In this document: positions 27,196 through 37,700 of the stretch, piece by piece
Numbering within the stretch: the stretch's first letter is position 1
Layout: every line of letters begins with the position of its first letter
From: Strongylocentrotus droebachiensis
Taxonomy: Eukaryota; Echinodermata; Echinoidea; Camarodonta; Strongylocentrotidae
Assembly: GCA_035222895.1 (NCBI GenBank)
Contig: JAVYIG010002726.1
Coordinates: 64,501-128,500, forward strand
DNA length: 64,000 nucleotides
Direction: 5' to 3'
Translations under genes and position numbers: made by a program
Notes under the pieces: model-generated
Database searches by the model: none
Told to the model about the DNA's origin: nothing
The model's input: the letters and a program-made list of their open reading frames with translations, nothing else

Positions 27196-28418
27196 TCATA
27201 AATTAGGTAATACTATTTTTAGGTGGAGTTGGGCTCTTTCAGCCTTTCGATTGGTCCTCAAATACGTGTGACTTTGTTTTTGTGAATGTCCGGTGCAGCG
27301 CACATGCCACAACCTGGCCCTGCCCTGGCTCTGTCCTACAATTACAAAAGTACAAAGTACTAATGTAGACCCAAGTCACCCAACTCTAACTCAAGACTTT
27401 TAAGTCAAGACCAAGTCGTAGACAAAGTCACTAAAAATTCATCCCAAGATCTAACCTAGCGCTAGACCTCTGTAAACTTTTTAATTTAGCTACATTAGCT
27501 AGCACTTACATTAACGACTCTAGCTTAGCGTTATTATTTATCAATAAATAATATTAATTCTCCTCCTTCCTTGCATTAATTTAATCCTAATAGATCTAGT
27601 CTATTATGTAATAAAAATTACTTTAAAAAAAATACTGGCAAGCAGTAGCAAGGCTAAATTTCAACATCTGTGGTTATATTCATTACCAGGGTTAAAACGA
27701 AATACCTACAAGTCCTTCTTACTATCCTTAACACTCATCGATTTGCAGTATTTAATTTAATTACGACCAAATAGTATCGGATCTTTTTAATCAAAACACC
27801 GAACGTGAGATCAAGAGGCACTAACACAGATTTGCACAGGTGGGACTGGCTTTTTACCTCCGCACCGATTGCAAACATCAGCGCATTTACGGCCCAAAAT
27901 AACTCCTTATCCCCTGAACTCGATCACGTGACCGCTCTAGCACCCAAGAAAAACATATTCGCCCTCAAAATATGCGATTTTTAAGCCTAATTTTCATCAA
28001 GTTATAGTTCGAAGGCACCGTCAAATCCGGTGTCTTTGGTTAGGCCGAAGTCTGGAGAATACGAAGGAAAAACAATCTAATAATTTGCGTTTTTAGATGG
28101 GTCAGCAGCCACCTACAAACTCAGGTATGTACAAACGAGAAAAATATACTCATGCCACTTCAAGAGACATTTTCAGTGGTAAAAAATACTCATTTTAAAC
28201 GGGGAAAAATACATTTTCAATCACGAGAAATCGGATTCACTACTTACCCTGACATCTCAGTTGGAAAGTGAATGCAAACGGCAGCAATCAAGTCATGACT
28301 TCAGCGGTGTTTTATCTCGCTAACGGCGAGACCCGAACATAGTCCGAAAAGCGTACGAGACGACTGGGATAAATCTTGCGCATTTGCTCATTAGCATACG
28401 GACTTGCCGACTGACTGT

Positions 28419-28991
28419 AAAATACTGATTTTTAGTTTAATTTGAATTTAAGTTAAGTTTTGTACATTGGTGTTTGAAATGTTGAGAATCAAAAGCACAG
28501 CTTTTACTACACAGCCAGGATAGTAATGCACCTATGTGTGGGAGCACCCTGGTACAGTGGCCCATATTCTCTTCACCTGTAATCAACAGATTGAGGTCTA
28601 GAATCTTTGTTTGATGTTTATATCCTAAGACAAGGCATTCCATCTACAATTGGCTCTCTTCACCCATGTGTTGAATGTACGTGCCCCTGGCAGGATTTAT
28701 TAAAATGCCAGAGTTAGCAAGGGAAATAATATGCAAACAAGTGTTAATTCATAATGTGATATGTGCTATACAAGAAGTCAAGAACTGTTTATTAATATTA
28801 AGATTACTATTTTAATTCCTTTTGGTTTTCATTTTCACTATTACCTGAAGTTCTTGAGATTTTTCTGACTGGCATAAAAATACTTGAAAGGCCTTCTGAT
28901 AGAGAAATTATACAGTATACTGGAAATATTGTAATGGTTGTTTTCTTTTTGCAATAAATCAAGTTGAACGATTGTGTTTTCAGTGTAATGT
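28419..28991. other. Intergenic, no gene seen
   Basis: AT-rich stretch between the possible 4.65 kb element and the palindrome. Short ORFs only. Confidence 0.45.
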
Positions 28992-30596
28992 TATACAAAT
29001 AACGCACGTCCCAGAGTGCAATAGCGGTGATTATAAAATGGCTCTAGTATTTTAAGCATCGTGATTGGTCAATACGCGTCACATGGCATTGACAAATTTT
29101 TGATGCAAGCACGATTTTGCAGAAATGAGTGCAGAAAAAGCGCAGTAAAAAGTTATATTGCACGGTGCGTACGCGTGACCATGGAGATCCAGTGCGCGCG
29201 CGTACGTGTAGTACGCGCTCCCTCGAGTGCATTGCAATTATTGTAGGCTACGCGTAGCTAATATTGTACGCTCCACCATATGATCCCCAGCGCAACGTAC
29301 GCGTAGCTTAGCTCTAGCTAGCTAGCTAGAGCGGCAAGCGGGGTATTATAGGCCTATTAAAAAGCAAAATTTTATTTTACTTTTGCCTTGGATTTAGGCC
29401 TGTTTTGACTTTTGGATTTTATAATGAAGCCAGGAATTTCAGCTGTCTGATGTAGACTCGTCTCTAGACCCACTGTATGGATTTTATTTTTAATCAAGGC
29501 AATGAATCCCATCGACTTAGATCTATTGGTAAGCCGGCAAGGTCTTAGTCTAACAGTTAGAAGTAGAACCAACATAACTCTAGATCTAGATCTAGATCGA
29601 ACTCTCGTAGACTCTAACTTATTAGATCTAAAGTTTCGTTTGTTGCTATTTGTGTCGCTATTTTATAAAACAAATAACGCACTTGACCCTGTTGTGCAAA
29701 ACGTAAATGCAGTAAACGCTCGGTTTCTTCAGATGGTTCGCACTGTCAACTCGCCGCAAGCGGCTCGTTGCACAGAGCGGCACCAATCTAAAGAAACCTC
29801 GCGCGTACTGCATTCACCGCTAATGCACTCTGGGACGTGCGTTATTTGTATAATGCAGTACGCGCGAGGTTTCTTTAGATTGGTGCCGCTCTGTGCAACG
29901 AGCCGCTTGCGGCGAGTTGACAGTGCGAACCATCTGAAGAAACCGAGCGAACACTGCATTTACGTTTCGCACAACAGGGTCAAGTGCGTTATTTGTTTTA
30001 TAAAATAGCGACACAAACAGCAACAAACAAAAGTTTAGATCTTAAGTATACGAGAGTTCGATCTAACGTTAGATCTAGAGTTATGTTGGTTCTAGAAATA
30101 AAATGAGGGTCTAAGACCTTGCAGGCTTACCAAAAAGTCCACGGGATTCATTGTTTGATTAAAAATAAAATGCATAGGGTGTCTAGAGACGAGTCTACAT
30201 CAGACAGCTAAAATTCCTGGCTTCATTATAAAATCCAAAAGTCAAAACGGGTCTAAATCCAAGGCAAAAGTAAAACAAAAATTTGCTTTCTAATAATACC
30301 CCGCTCTAGCTAGCTAAGCTACGCGTACGCTGCATGCGCTGGGGATCATGGTGGAGCGTACAATATTAGCTACGCGTAGCCTACAATAATTGCAATGCAC
30401 TCGAGGGAGCGCGTACTACACGTACGCCCGCGCACTGGATCTCCATGGTCACGCGTACGCACCGTGCAATATAACTTTTTACTGCGCTTTTTCTGCACTC
30501 ATTTCTGCAAAATCGTGCTTGCATCAAAAATTTGTCAATGCCATGTGATGCGTATTGACCAATCACGATGCTTAAAATACTAGAGCCATTTTATAA
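28992..30596. repeat. Large palindrome with F-A-F'-A' layout
   Basis: Arms 29031-29813 and 29853-30596 are inverted copies (for example TTATAAAATGGCTCTAGTAT at the left outer end mirrors the right outer end). The 39-base spacer at 29814-29852 is the reverse complement, with one mismatch, of the 39 bases directly outside the left arm (28992-29030); no such block follows the right arm. The arms differ by scattered substitutions and an overall length difference of about 40 bases, so this is not a simple assembly mirror. The mirrored ORFs on both strands come from the symmetry. The 28992-29852 part by itself looks like an 861-bp element with 39-bp TIRs. Confidence 0.85.
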
Positions 30597-31066
30597 TTAT
30601 TAATATTTTGAATTTTTAGACAATGAAATAAAATATTTTCTTATAATTATGAATAATTTTGAATGTTTTGTATCCTGTTTCCTTTATAGCTGTTTAAGTA
30701 TTTTACATGCAATTCTGTAGGATTATATGAAGTTATTACATTGCCTTTAAGTTGCATGGTTTCTGGGTGTGCTGATCCGCACATGGGTATATAGGCCTAT
30801 GTATGTGCCCCCCCCCCCCCCCAGCCCCTTATCAATTGAATGGCAAAAAAAAAAACTTAAATTAAAGTAAAAAGAAAGCAAAGAAAAAAAACAGCCAAAT
30901 TTTAAGGGAGGTGCACAGGAAAATGATGACCAGGACTCTTTAATTTCCAAACCTTTCCCCAAATCAGTTCACAAGATCATTAACCCTGCTGTGAGTCCAG
31001 CACCCCCTCCCCCCTCTTTGTGGCAGTTTCCCTGCTTAAAATTGTCCCATGTGCTATATACACAAC
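30597..31066. other. Intergenic, homopolymers, no gene seen
   Basis: AT-rich, with a C run near 30809-30823 and A-rich stretches after it. No exon or repeat family recognised. Confidence 0.45.
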
Positions 31067-31067
31067 T

Positions 31068-31211
31068 GGTGAGAATGATACATATGTGAACAGAATAAGT
31101 GAGAATGATACAGAGGTTTATAGAGAACATTATGAAGAAAAACATTGAACGGAATAAGTGAGATCTGAGAATGATATAGAGGTCAGAGAACAGAATAAGT
31201 GAGAATGATAC
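31068..31211. repeat. Minisatellite, left part (split by the LTR element)
   Basis: Units containing GAACAGAATAAGTGAGAATG and GATACAGAGGT recur. The same units continue at 39168-39405 on the far side of the LTR retrotransposon, so the array was one block before that insertion. Confidence 0.8.
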
Positions 31212-34200
31212 TGTAAGGGGTTAGGAAATTACCCTGTGACCTGTAGAGGGCGGAGTGCTGAGACAAGCCGGCACTCTTTGCTTGGCCCTCTCACAGGTGA
31301 GTTGACCAAACTTGAACCACTGTTATGTTTAGTAAATATTAATATTGTTATGCTAAATATGTGTTATGTACATATGTGTATTGTGTTAGAACGATTTGAG
31401 TGATTATTTTGATGTATCATATGGGTTGATATGATTATATTGGAAACGAGGATTTAATGTTAAACTGTGTGATGCTTAGCGCTTTGATTTGTTATATGCA
31501 TTTACATTGTAGTACATGGTTATGTACACTAATAAGTTGAACGCGCGATACCAAAATTGGGTGTAGTGCGTGCGCGCTAATGTTGTGCCTGGTCCCAGGA
31601 CCAGGACCAGGGTACGCTCTAATTGATGTGATGAGTATAAGTCTTGGTTTAGGAATGAGGTCAGTAAGAACGGTAGGGAGCATAGAAAAGAAGTGCTTAT
31701 AATAGAAGTTGAGTGTTTAAAAGTATTGCATGTTGTTTGTATTTTGGTTGCTAAGGTAGGGGATATTAATTATGGCACTTCAAACAGTGATGATCGAACT
31801 TTGTCTGACTATGTAGCCATTCGAGGGTTTTTAGCGCCCTCTATCATTGTAAACCTTATTTCTCATTTAGCAGATTGCTATAAAAGAATATTGTTACATG
31901 TTAAATTGAGATGGAATAATAGGAGTAAGAGCAATGTTTAGGGTTAGACCAGGAGATTATTGGAGTTTGTTTGGAAGTAAGAAAAGTATGGAAGATAGAT
32001 ATTTGAATTGGATTGGTTGATGAAAGTTGTATTTGATGCAGATATATGGAGATTTATAGTTTCCAGGATTAGGGAGGCCAATGCCCGGGCGTAAGGCTTC
32101 TACGCCTACGATTTGTGCGCTCGTCGCCCACTTCAAAAAATTAGCAGAGGGAAAAAAATGATGTAAAAAAAAAAATTGATGAAAATAAGAAAAGAAAATA
32201 CAATCATACATTTCACAACATACCTATAATCACGGATCTGTAACAGTCTTTCACCATTTGTTGACGATCTTGCAGATTTTGACGTATTTGAGTCCAATAA
32301 TTCTCGTAGCAGAACAACTTTACGAACGCGCATCCCAGACTAAGAAAATCCTAGAGGGCGTAGAGGTTTGCTCACTAAAAACCTTCTCATGGGCTGAAGG
32401 TAGACACTAAAAATATGGGATCCGTTTTGAGTAAAGAACTTTTGATAGAGATCAACATTTCAGATGTTCACAATTGCCACTTCTAACAACTAGAAAATAT
32501 AAAGAAAAAAGATTATATCTTTTTAAATACAGATTTTTACAAACTGAACATTCGAAAGTAGATAGAGTACGATGTTTCTGTCAATCTTGCGTTGGTTTGA
32601 GCCCTATAGCTACATCCATCTCAAAATGAGAAGAAAAACTGTGAACAGTGACGTCATTGTTCGCGCCAAAAATAAAGGGTATTGCGACATATGTCTGAGC
32701 TCCACTGAGCTCCGGTCAGATCGTGCGCAAAGCGTAGTCTTATTTATAGACCCTAGTACCTTATTCTCACAGCACTAGATACGAGTGTCGTGCAGTATAA
32801 TGTATGAGAAGTGTTAAAAAAAATATTTCAGTAAAAAAAAAAGTCTACGTGAGCAGTCTATACTCCAATTGAGAATTGAAATGAAAGCCATGATTTGAAG
32901 GTGTGTGTTGTATGACACATGGTTAGTGAGTGTGTATGTTACGTATAGCGAAAGGGAGAGAGAGAGAGAGAGAGAGTGAGAGAAATATTAGTACACGTAC
33001 ATGACGTACGTTGCATGGATCATGCTACTGTGTTCGCTGCAAGATGGATGTTAATTGGACCTCGTAACTTCTCGATCGTTGATAATAAGGAATACTCATG
33101 AGGAAATCAAATTGTTGGAATACACATCTAAGGTAAATATCAATGAATTATATATGTTTCTTAGCTGCCAATTTGTATATTCCTTCTTCATTTTTGAACC
33201 ATCGCCTTCGGCTCGTAGTAGTAGAAGATGGAATCGTTCGCACATTGATGGCTGGATTTCAGCCTGCATTGGGGCTTGCCTGCGCGGTGTGTACGTGTGC
33301 GACCGATTCAAGGCTAGCCGCTGTTGAGTGATTGCACTTTCGCGCGAAGTTTTAAACTTCATCATGAACTTTGTCCGGACAATGACACGCCCATTGCCTC
33401 GGGCCTGTCTAATTATCAACGTAATTTCGCGACATGAATTTATCTGTTTCAAGGCTCTTGCGTACGGCCAAGGCGTAGAAGGAAGGGAGTGTTTACAAGC
33501 TGGATATCTCCTATTTTATGGAACTTCTGGAGTCGGCAGATGGGTGAGTTTTCTTAGTGAAAGTAAATGCTTTCTTTTAATCTTTGTTTTATTTTAAACA
33601 AATTCGTAATTAAAAAGTTAGATTTGGGCATTGGCCTCCCTACCAGGATTTATCAATGTTTCAGGTCTTGAGATATTCTGATATTTAAAAGCAGAGATAT
33701 TTTGTCTTTGTTCCATTATTATGATATATTGTTAGTTTCATTGTTCATTCTTTAATATGTGCTTACTGTGAAAAGGGGGGACCAGGATAGCCCTATTTAA
33801 GTTTATGTTATTAGGATATTTGCATTGTCTTAATATTACAATGTACAAGTTAAAGGTATAGTTTATTGAACAGGAATTAAGTAGTGATATTGAGGTCACA
33901 TGATAAGGTTATTAAACCTAGCTTGGTGTGTTGGTTTATCCAAATATGTGAATGTATTGCTTTATATGAGGTTTATATTGACTGTTACTTCTAGTTGTTT
34001 AAGTATTTGGGTCAGGTATTTACCTGTGTTAATGTTGAGAGTTTCAGCTACATTGTACTGTGGCAATTGGTTTTTCAAGGGCAAATTTACTCGTTTAATG
34101 TTTGATAACATGACATGTTTTGGGGAATGCATTGATCTCCATGATTATCGGCATTAGTGATATGTAATGTGTCTGTTACTGGTTACTACTAATAAAGACT

Positions 34201-34258
34201 CTTTGCTTGGCCCTCTCACAGGAACTGTCGTTGATTTCGAGTTCTCGACCACCTCACA
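31212..34258 (+). repeat. 5' LTR, containing a nested DNA transposon
   Basis: Same sequence as the 3' LTR apart from the insertion at 32070-33642 and a few substitutions. TG...CA ends. An AATAAA at 34191-34196 is a plausible LTR poly(A) signal. A 25-base direct repeat beginning ACTCTTTGCTTGGCCCTC occurs near the start (31273-31297) and again near the end (34198-34222) of the LTR. Confidence 0.9.
32070..33642. mobile_element. Non-autonomous DNA transposon, copy 2, nested in the 5' LTR
   Basis: TAGGGAGGCCAATGCCC and its exact reverse complement form the ends. The 7-bp repeat CCAGGAT flanks both sides, and the 3' LTR shows the uninterrupted site (TTTCCAGGATTTATC near 38550), which fixes the boundaries and the duplication. 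It is 1573 bp and related throughout to the copy at 4216-5872. It carries a GA microsatellite (about 32955-32981) and conserved exon-like pieces (a frame reading IIRNTHEEIKLLEYTSK before GTAAAT, and one before GGTGAGTT), perhaps the remains of a first exon of its parent transposase gene. No full transposase. Confidence 0.88.
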
Positions 34259-34260
34259 AC

Positions 34261-34287
34261 TGGCGACGAGGATGGGATTCGAACCCA
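34261..34287 (+). promoter_or_regulatory. Primer-binding site, complementary to tRNA-Ser
   Basis: Two bases after the LTR, TGGCGACGAGGATGGGATTC and the following bases GAACCC are complementary to a serine tRNA 3' end: CCA, then the acceptor strand CGTCGTCC-type text and the TTCGAATCCCA T-arm. The match covers about 26 bases, into the T-loop, which is longer than the usual 10-18. Confidence 0.75.
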
Positions 34288-34927
34288 AGTGGACGGCGGC
34301 GTGTGCAACAGCAACATCATCGACGAGGGTGACAAGACCATGTCCGGAAGACCTCGCAAAGAGTCAAGTAGATATGTACGTCAAGAACTCGTATAGTTTT
34401 AGAAGGAGTGCTGTTCATTGAATAATAGTCGTGGAACGATAATAGTTAGCCTGGACACATTGAACATAATTTAGCAATGAGTGATAGAGCGACGACGATG
34501 TGCATGGCAAGGTGATGAAGAACATTGCTTCAAGAACTTGCTTCGAGAACTTACTTTAAGAATGTATTTTAAGTTTTAAGATAGTTGTTTTTATTAAAGA
34601 TTGATATTGCTACATGTAGGTATTGGGGAAAATGTTTTTAAGTGAAGTGAGTAGATGTGGTTGAAGAGTATTACTTTTATGGAAAGGTAATTAATTATTC
34701 TTGATATTGATGTTATTGGAAATTTGAGAGTCGGTCAAGTTTTGAGAATGTTTAGATTCAATAGATTTATTTTTTGAAGTCGGTTTGGAACATGTGATAG
34801 TACCTTGGTTATTGATATTGAAATCCTTCGGAAGGTGTTATAGTAAAGGACTAATTTCTAAGTGAATATATTTCATGATTTAAATCAAAGTTTTTGAGAT
34901 TAAGATATACATTAGGAAAGTTCTTGT

Positions 34928-36211
34928 ATGCAATTGGAACATAGCTTGTTAATTTTTTTGTTGATACTCGCCGATATGGCTTTGTACGTTAAGATTGAAG
35001 ATGGGGGAAGGAAATTAAAATTTCCTTTGATGGGTATTGATGGGCCCCTTAGCCTAGAAGCATTACAAACCAATTTCCCCAAGGCCAAGGGGCTGGTGTA
35101 TTTAGACACAGACGGGATGGAGGTAGTTGTACCTGCTATCGGGGGGAATATCCATCCAATAGGGGAGTGGGGTCATGTCTACCGGCCACTTCTCCAACCT
35201 AAAGAGGACAACAGGGATAGTGTCCAAGGACAGTTGGAAAAGTTGCTGTCCCGCCCCCCACCCCAGATTATTATGGCACCTGAACGAAAGCTGCCCACAT
35301 TTGGAGGCCGGCCAGGAGAGGTGGCAGATTTTGTCAACTCCATGAGGAGTGCTTTCGCCAAGTACGCCATTCCCGACCAACAACAAGGGGCATTCATCCT
35401 AGATTATCTCAAAGATGGACCGAAGATGGAGGTGAAGTCGCTAATTAGAGAGGGGAAAGGCATCGCAGATATCCTCTCGTACATTCAGGACTCGTATGCG
35501 GACCATGTCCCGGTGGGGGAGCTCCAACGACTATTCCTGGAGAGGAAGCAGCAAAAAGGAGAAAGCGTCAGAGATTTCGCGTTGGACCTTGAAAACCGTT
35601 TTCTCCGCCTCACGAGCTGGAGTGGCCGACTATATTCGGAACCAGAAGCCACCCTAGCTGAGCAGTTTATCGAGGGAATCGACGACCGATACCTTAGGAA
35701 CACCCTCCAAGATAGGTATGAGGGGGGAACATCAGTTCAATTCCGGGAACTCAGGGAGGTTGCCATTAGGAGGGAACAGCGGGAGGAGGCCCGTTTCAAG
35801 AGTTCCACAGGAACAGTGCACCAGACGGCCCTCCAGTCACAGCTACAAACACAGACGAACCGGCCAGATGTAGTAGAGATGATGCGGGCAGTAAAGGAAC
35901 TGGCCGATCGAGTCGTCGGAGCAGTTAGCGACCTAGCAACATCGCTGAAACCACCCTTGACTCGCAATGCAGAGAATGTACAATGCTTCAATTGTAGCGG
36001 TTGGGGACATTATGCTCGGGAATGTCCACATAAGAGACAAGGACTTCAAGATACCAGGGCTCGTCAAGACAGGGAACAGGGCCCCCAGTATACAGAGCAA
36101 TATAGACGTTGGGCACCGAGAGGGGGACCATCTGCACCGCCACCGTTTCCCCATCCCGATGGGTGGGCATCTCATCCTGGGCCACCTTATGGGCAACCAC
36201 CTGGCGGCTAG
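34928..36211 (+). CDS. Gag-like protein of the LTR retrotransposon
   Basis: An open frame of 427 codons. The likely start is the internal ATG at 34976 (MALYVKIEDGG), giving about 411 aa. The middle (about residues 110-270) is helical, with the layout of a retrotransposon Gag capsid, including LFLERKQQKGESVRDFALDL and LAEQFIEGI. A CCHC zinc knuckle CFNCSGWGHYARECPHK lies near residue 355, followed by a Pro-rich tail. It is a structural, RNA-binding protein of a mobile element and not a host gene. Confidence 0.8.
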   Translation: MQLEHSLLIFLLILADMALYVKIEDGGRKLKFPLMGIDGPLSLEALQTNFPKAKGLVYLDTDGMEVVVPAIGGNIHPIGEWGHVYRPLLQPKEDNRDSVQGQLEKLLSRPPPQIIMAPERKLPTFGGRPGEVADFVNSMRSAFAKYAIPDQQQGAFILDYLKDGPKMEVKSLIREGKGIADILSYIQDSYADHVPVGELQRLFLERKQQKGESVRDFALDLENRFLRLTSWSGRLYSEPEATLAEQFIEGIDDRYLRNTLQDRYEGGTSVQFRELREVAIRREQREEARFKSSTGTVHQTALQSQLQTQTNRPDVVEMMRAVKELADRVVGAVSDLATSLKPPLTRNAENVQCFNCSGWGHYARECPHKRQGLQDTRARQDREQGPQYTEQYRRWAPRGGPSAPPPFPHPDGWASHPGPPYGQPPGG

Positions 36212-36241
36212 GTACAGCAGACCGGACCCTTACCAGTACCT

Positions 36242-36970
36242 TTGCCCAACCCGGGGGTATGGATGCCGCCACCAGAAGGACCACCAATTGCCCCATCTTC
36301 GATCCCTGTGGAACAGACGCCACGAAACAAAACAGCCCGTCTCAGACAGGAGGGAAGCGTTGCGATATCTGCACGTCAGACAGTGGTGCTTGAAGCACAA
36401 AGCACAACTGGAACGAGTGAGGGACCATTTGAAGTGCTTCTAGAGCCAGGAGAATGTAGCGCCTTACCGGTAGGACTAGATATCCAGCCATGTTTCGTTC
36501 GGATAGATCAGGAGGCATCCCCCATCGTAATCCGCGATATGGAAGATGAGATTGTGATCCCAAAGGCTGTCCAACTGGGTGCCCTTTGCGGCAAAGCGTC
36601 AGTCGTGCGAGAGATGGAGCAAGATGAACTGTCAGTCGAGAATCATGAGAATCCGCTTGATGTGGACTGGACGAGTTTGTATCTTGGAGAACGCACAGAT
36701 CTAGAGGGTCTTCTGGAGAAACATCGCGAAGTGTTTTCAGCTCGTGGTCAGTATGAGCGCCTGAACCACACTCTGTACAACAGCACTGTCCATGCGAGTA
36801 CTGGTGTTGAACCCTTCTACTTGATGTCCGGGAGAAATGGGAGGCTTCCCCATGGTCTGGTCCTAAGTGGGGAAGGACAACCAGGGCGTCAGAGAAACGT
36901 CAAGTCGTATGTCCAGCAACATCAGTCAGAACTACGAACTGCTAGGCCGATAACAAGGGCCCCTGATTGA
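36242..36970 (+). pseudogene. Pol-like remnant of the LTR retrotransposon
   Basis: A frame of 242 codons after Gag. It contains text like that preceding the reverse transcriptase of gypsy-type Pol (LEGLLEKHREVFSARG) and text like the end of an integrase core (STGVEPFYLMSGRNGRLP). It is much shorter than a complete Pol of this class, so it is treated as a fossil. Confidence 0.65.
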
Positions 36971-37700
36971 ATTTTAGTCATTTTGCTATATTTTGGTCTT
37001 ATAGTTTTGATTGATAGCGTTATAGAGGATTATTTTTTTGTTTAGAGACAGGATATGACTTTTAGCAACAAATTTTATTTTTGGTTTTTGATATTTGCAA
37101 AGAAGAAAGATATGCGATAAGATATTGCATACGATTTTTGTATATCATGTACACATGCCTTTTTATGTACTTGTTAAGCTTGTTTTGGGGTCTGGTATGG
37201 ATCCGTCCAGCATTGGGTCACCCCATTCATTTTTATTGAGGTTCAATTATACTTATTGCTTGTGATACGTAGTTGACATTTGAATATGAAGCGCCGATTT
37301 GTAGGCATTTTGTGCGAATTTAATGGCGATTTATCATGTTTAGTGCATTCCTATTCGAGTTGTAGGTTGAGAGATCATTTTTTGGTGAGACGATTTATGC
37401 TGGGTTTGACGTCTCGACGCTAGTAACAGTCAGTTAATTAGCCATGTTGGGATGTCTTTATATTTGTATATATGTATTTATAGTGTATACTGTGTTTTTG
37501 CGAGCTTGCACAATGACACTTAAAGGGGACTGCTGTGTAGTGGAAAGATACAGGTAATGGTGCAGTTTGATATAGGTGTTCTGTCGCCGCGTGCTACCTT
37601 AGTGGCAAGGTTATTATGTGTTAAACGTTTTTTGGTAGTTGATGGTTTGAATATTGTTCCTTCGGTCATCGAGGGCGATGACGTTTTAAGTGGGGACGGA

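Larger units (their letters stand above)
23761..28418. mobile_element. Possible large DNA transposon with imperfect inverted ends
   Basis: The left end ACAGTCAGTCCGCAAGCCCG (23761) and the reverse complement of the right end (ACAGTCAGTCGGCAAGTCCG, ending at 28418) match at 18 of 20 bases. Both continue to a shared TTTATCCCAGTC about 35-45 bases further in. A TAAA flanks both sides if the repeat starts at the C, a possible 4-bp target duplication. Inside, a block with TTTAGATGGGTCAGCAGCCA occurs in the same direction near both ends (about 24147 and 28096). No transposase was found. Between these ends are CT-rich tracts, a small MITE and minisatellites, so the interior is composite. The ends might also belong to two separate elements in opposite orientation. 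Confidence 0.45.

Noticed and set aside
29502-30026. ORFs on both strands within the palindrome (168, 76 and 68 codons)
   Set aside because: They mirror each other because of the inverted repeat, with no family similarity and no splice or codon evidence of coding.
33055-33452. Host gene exons within the nested DNA transposon
   Set aside because: Related text occurs in both transposon copies, so it belongs to the element.
35102-36563. Minus-strand and alternate-frame ORFs over the LTR element's Gag
   Set aside because: Shadows of the plus-strand Gag frame with its CCHC motif.
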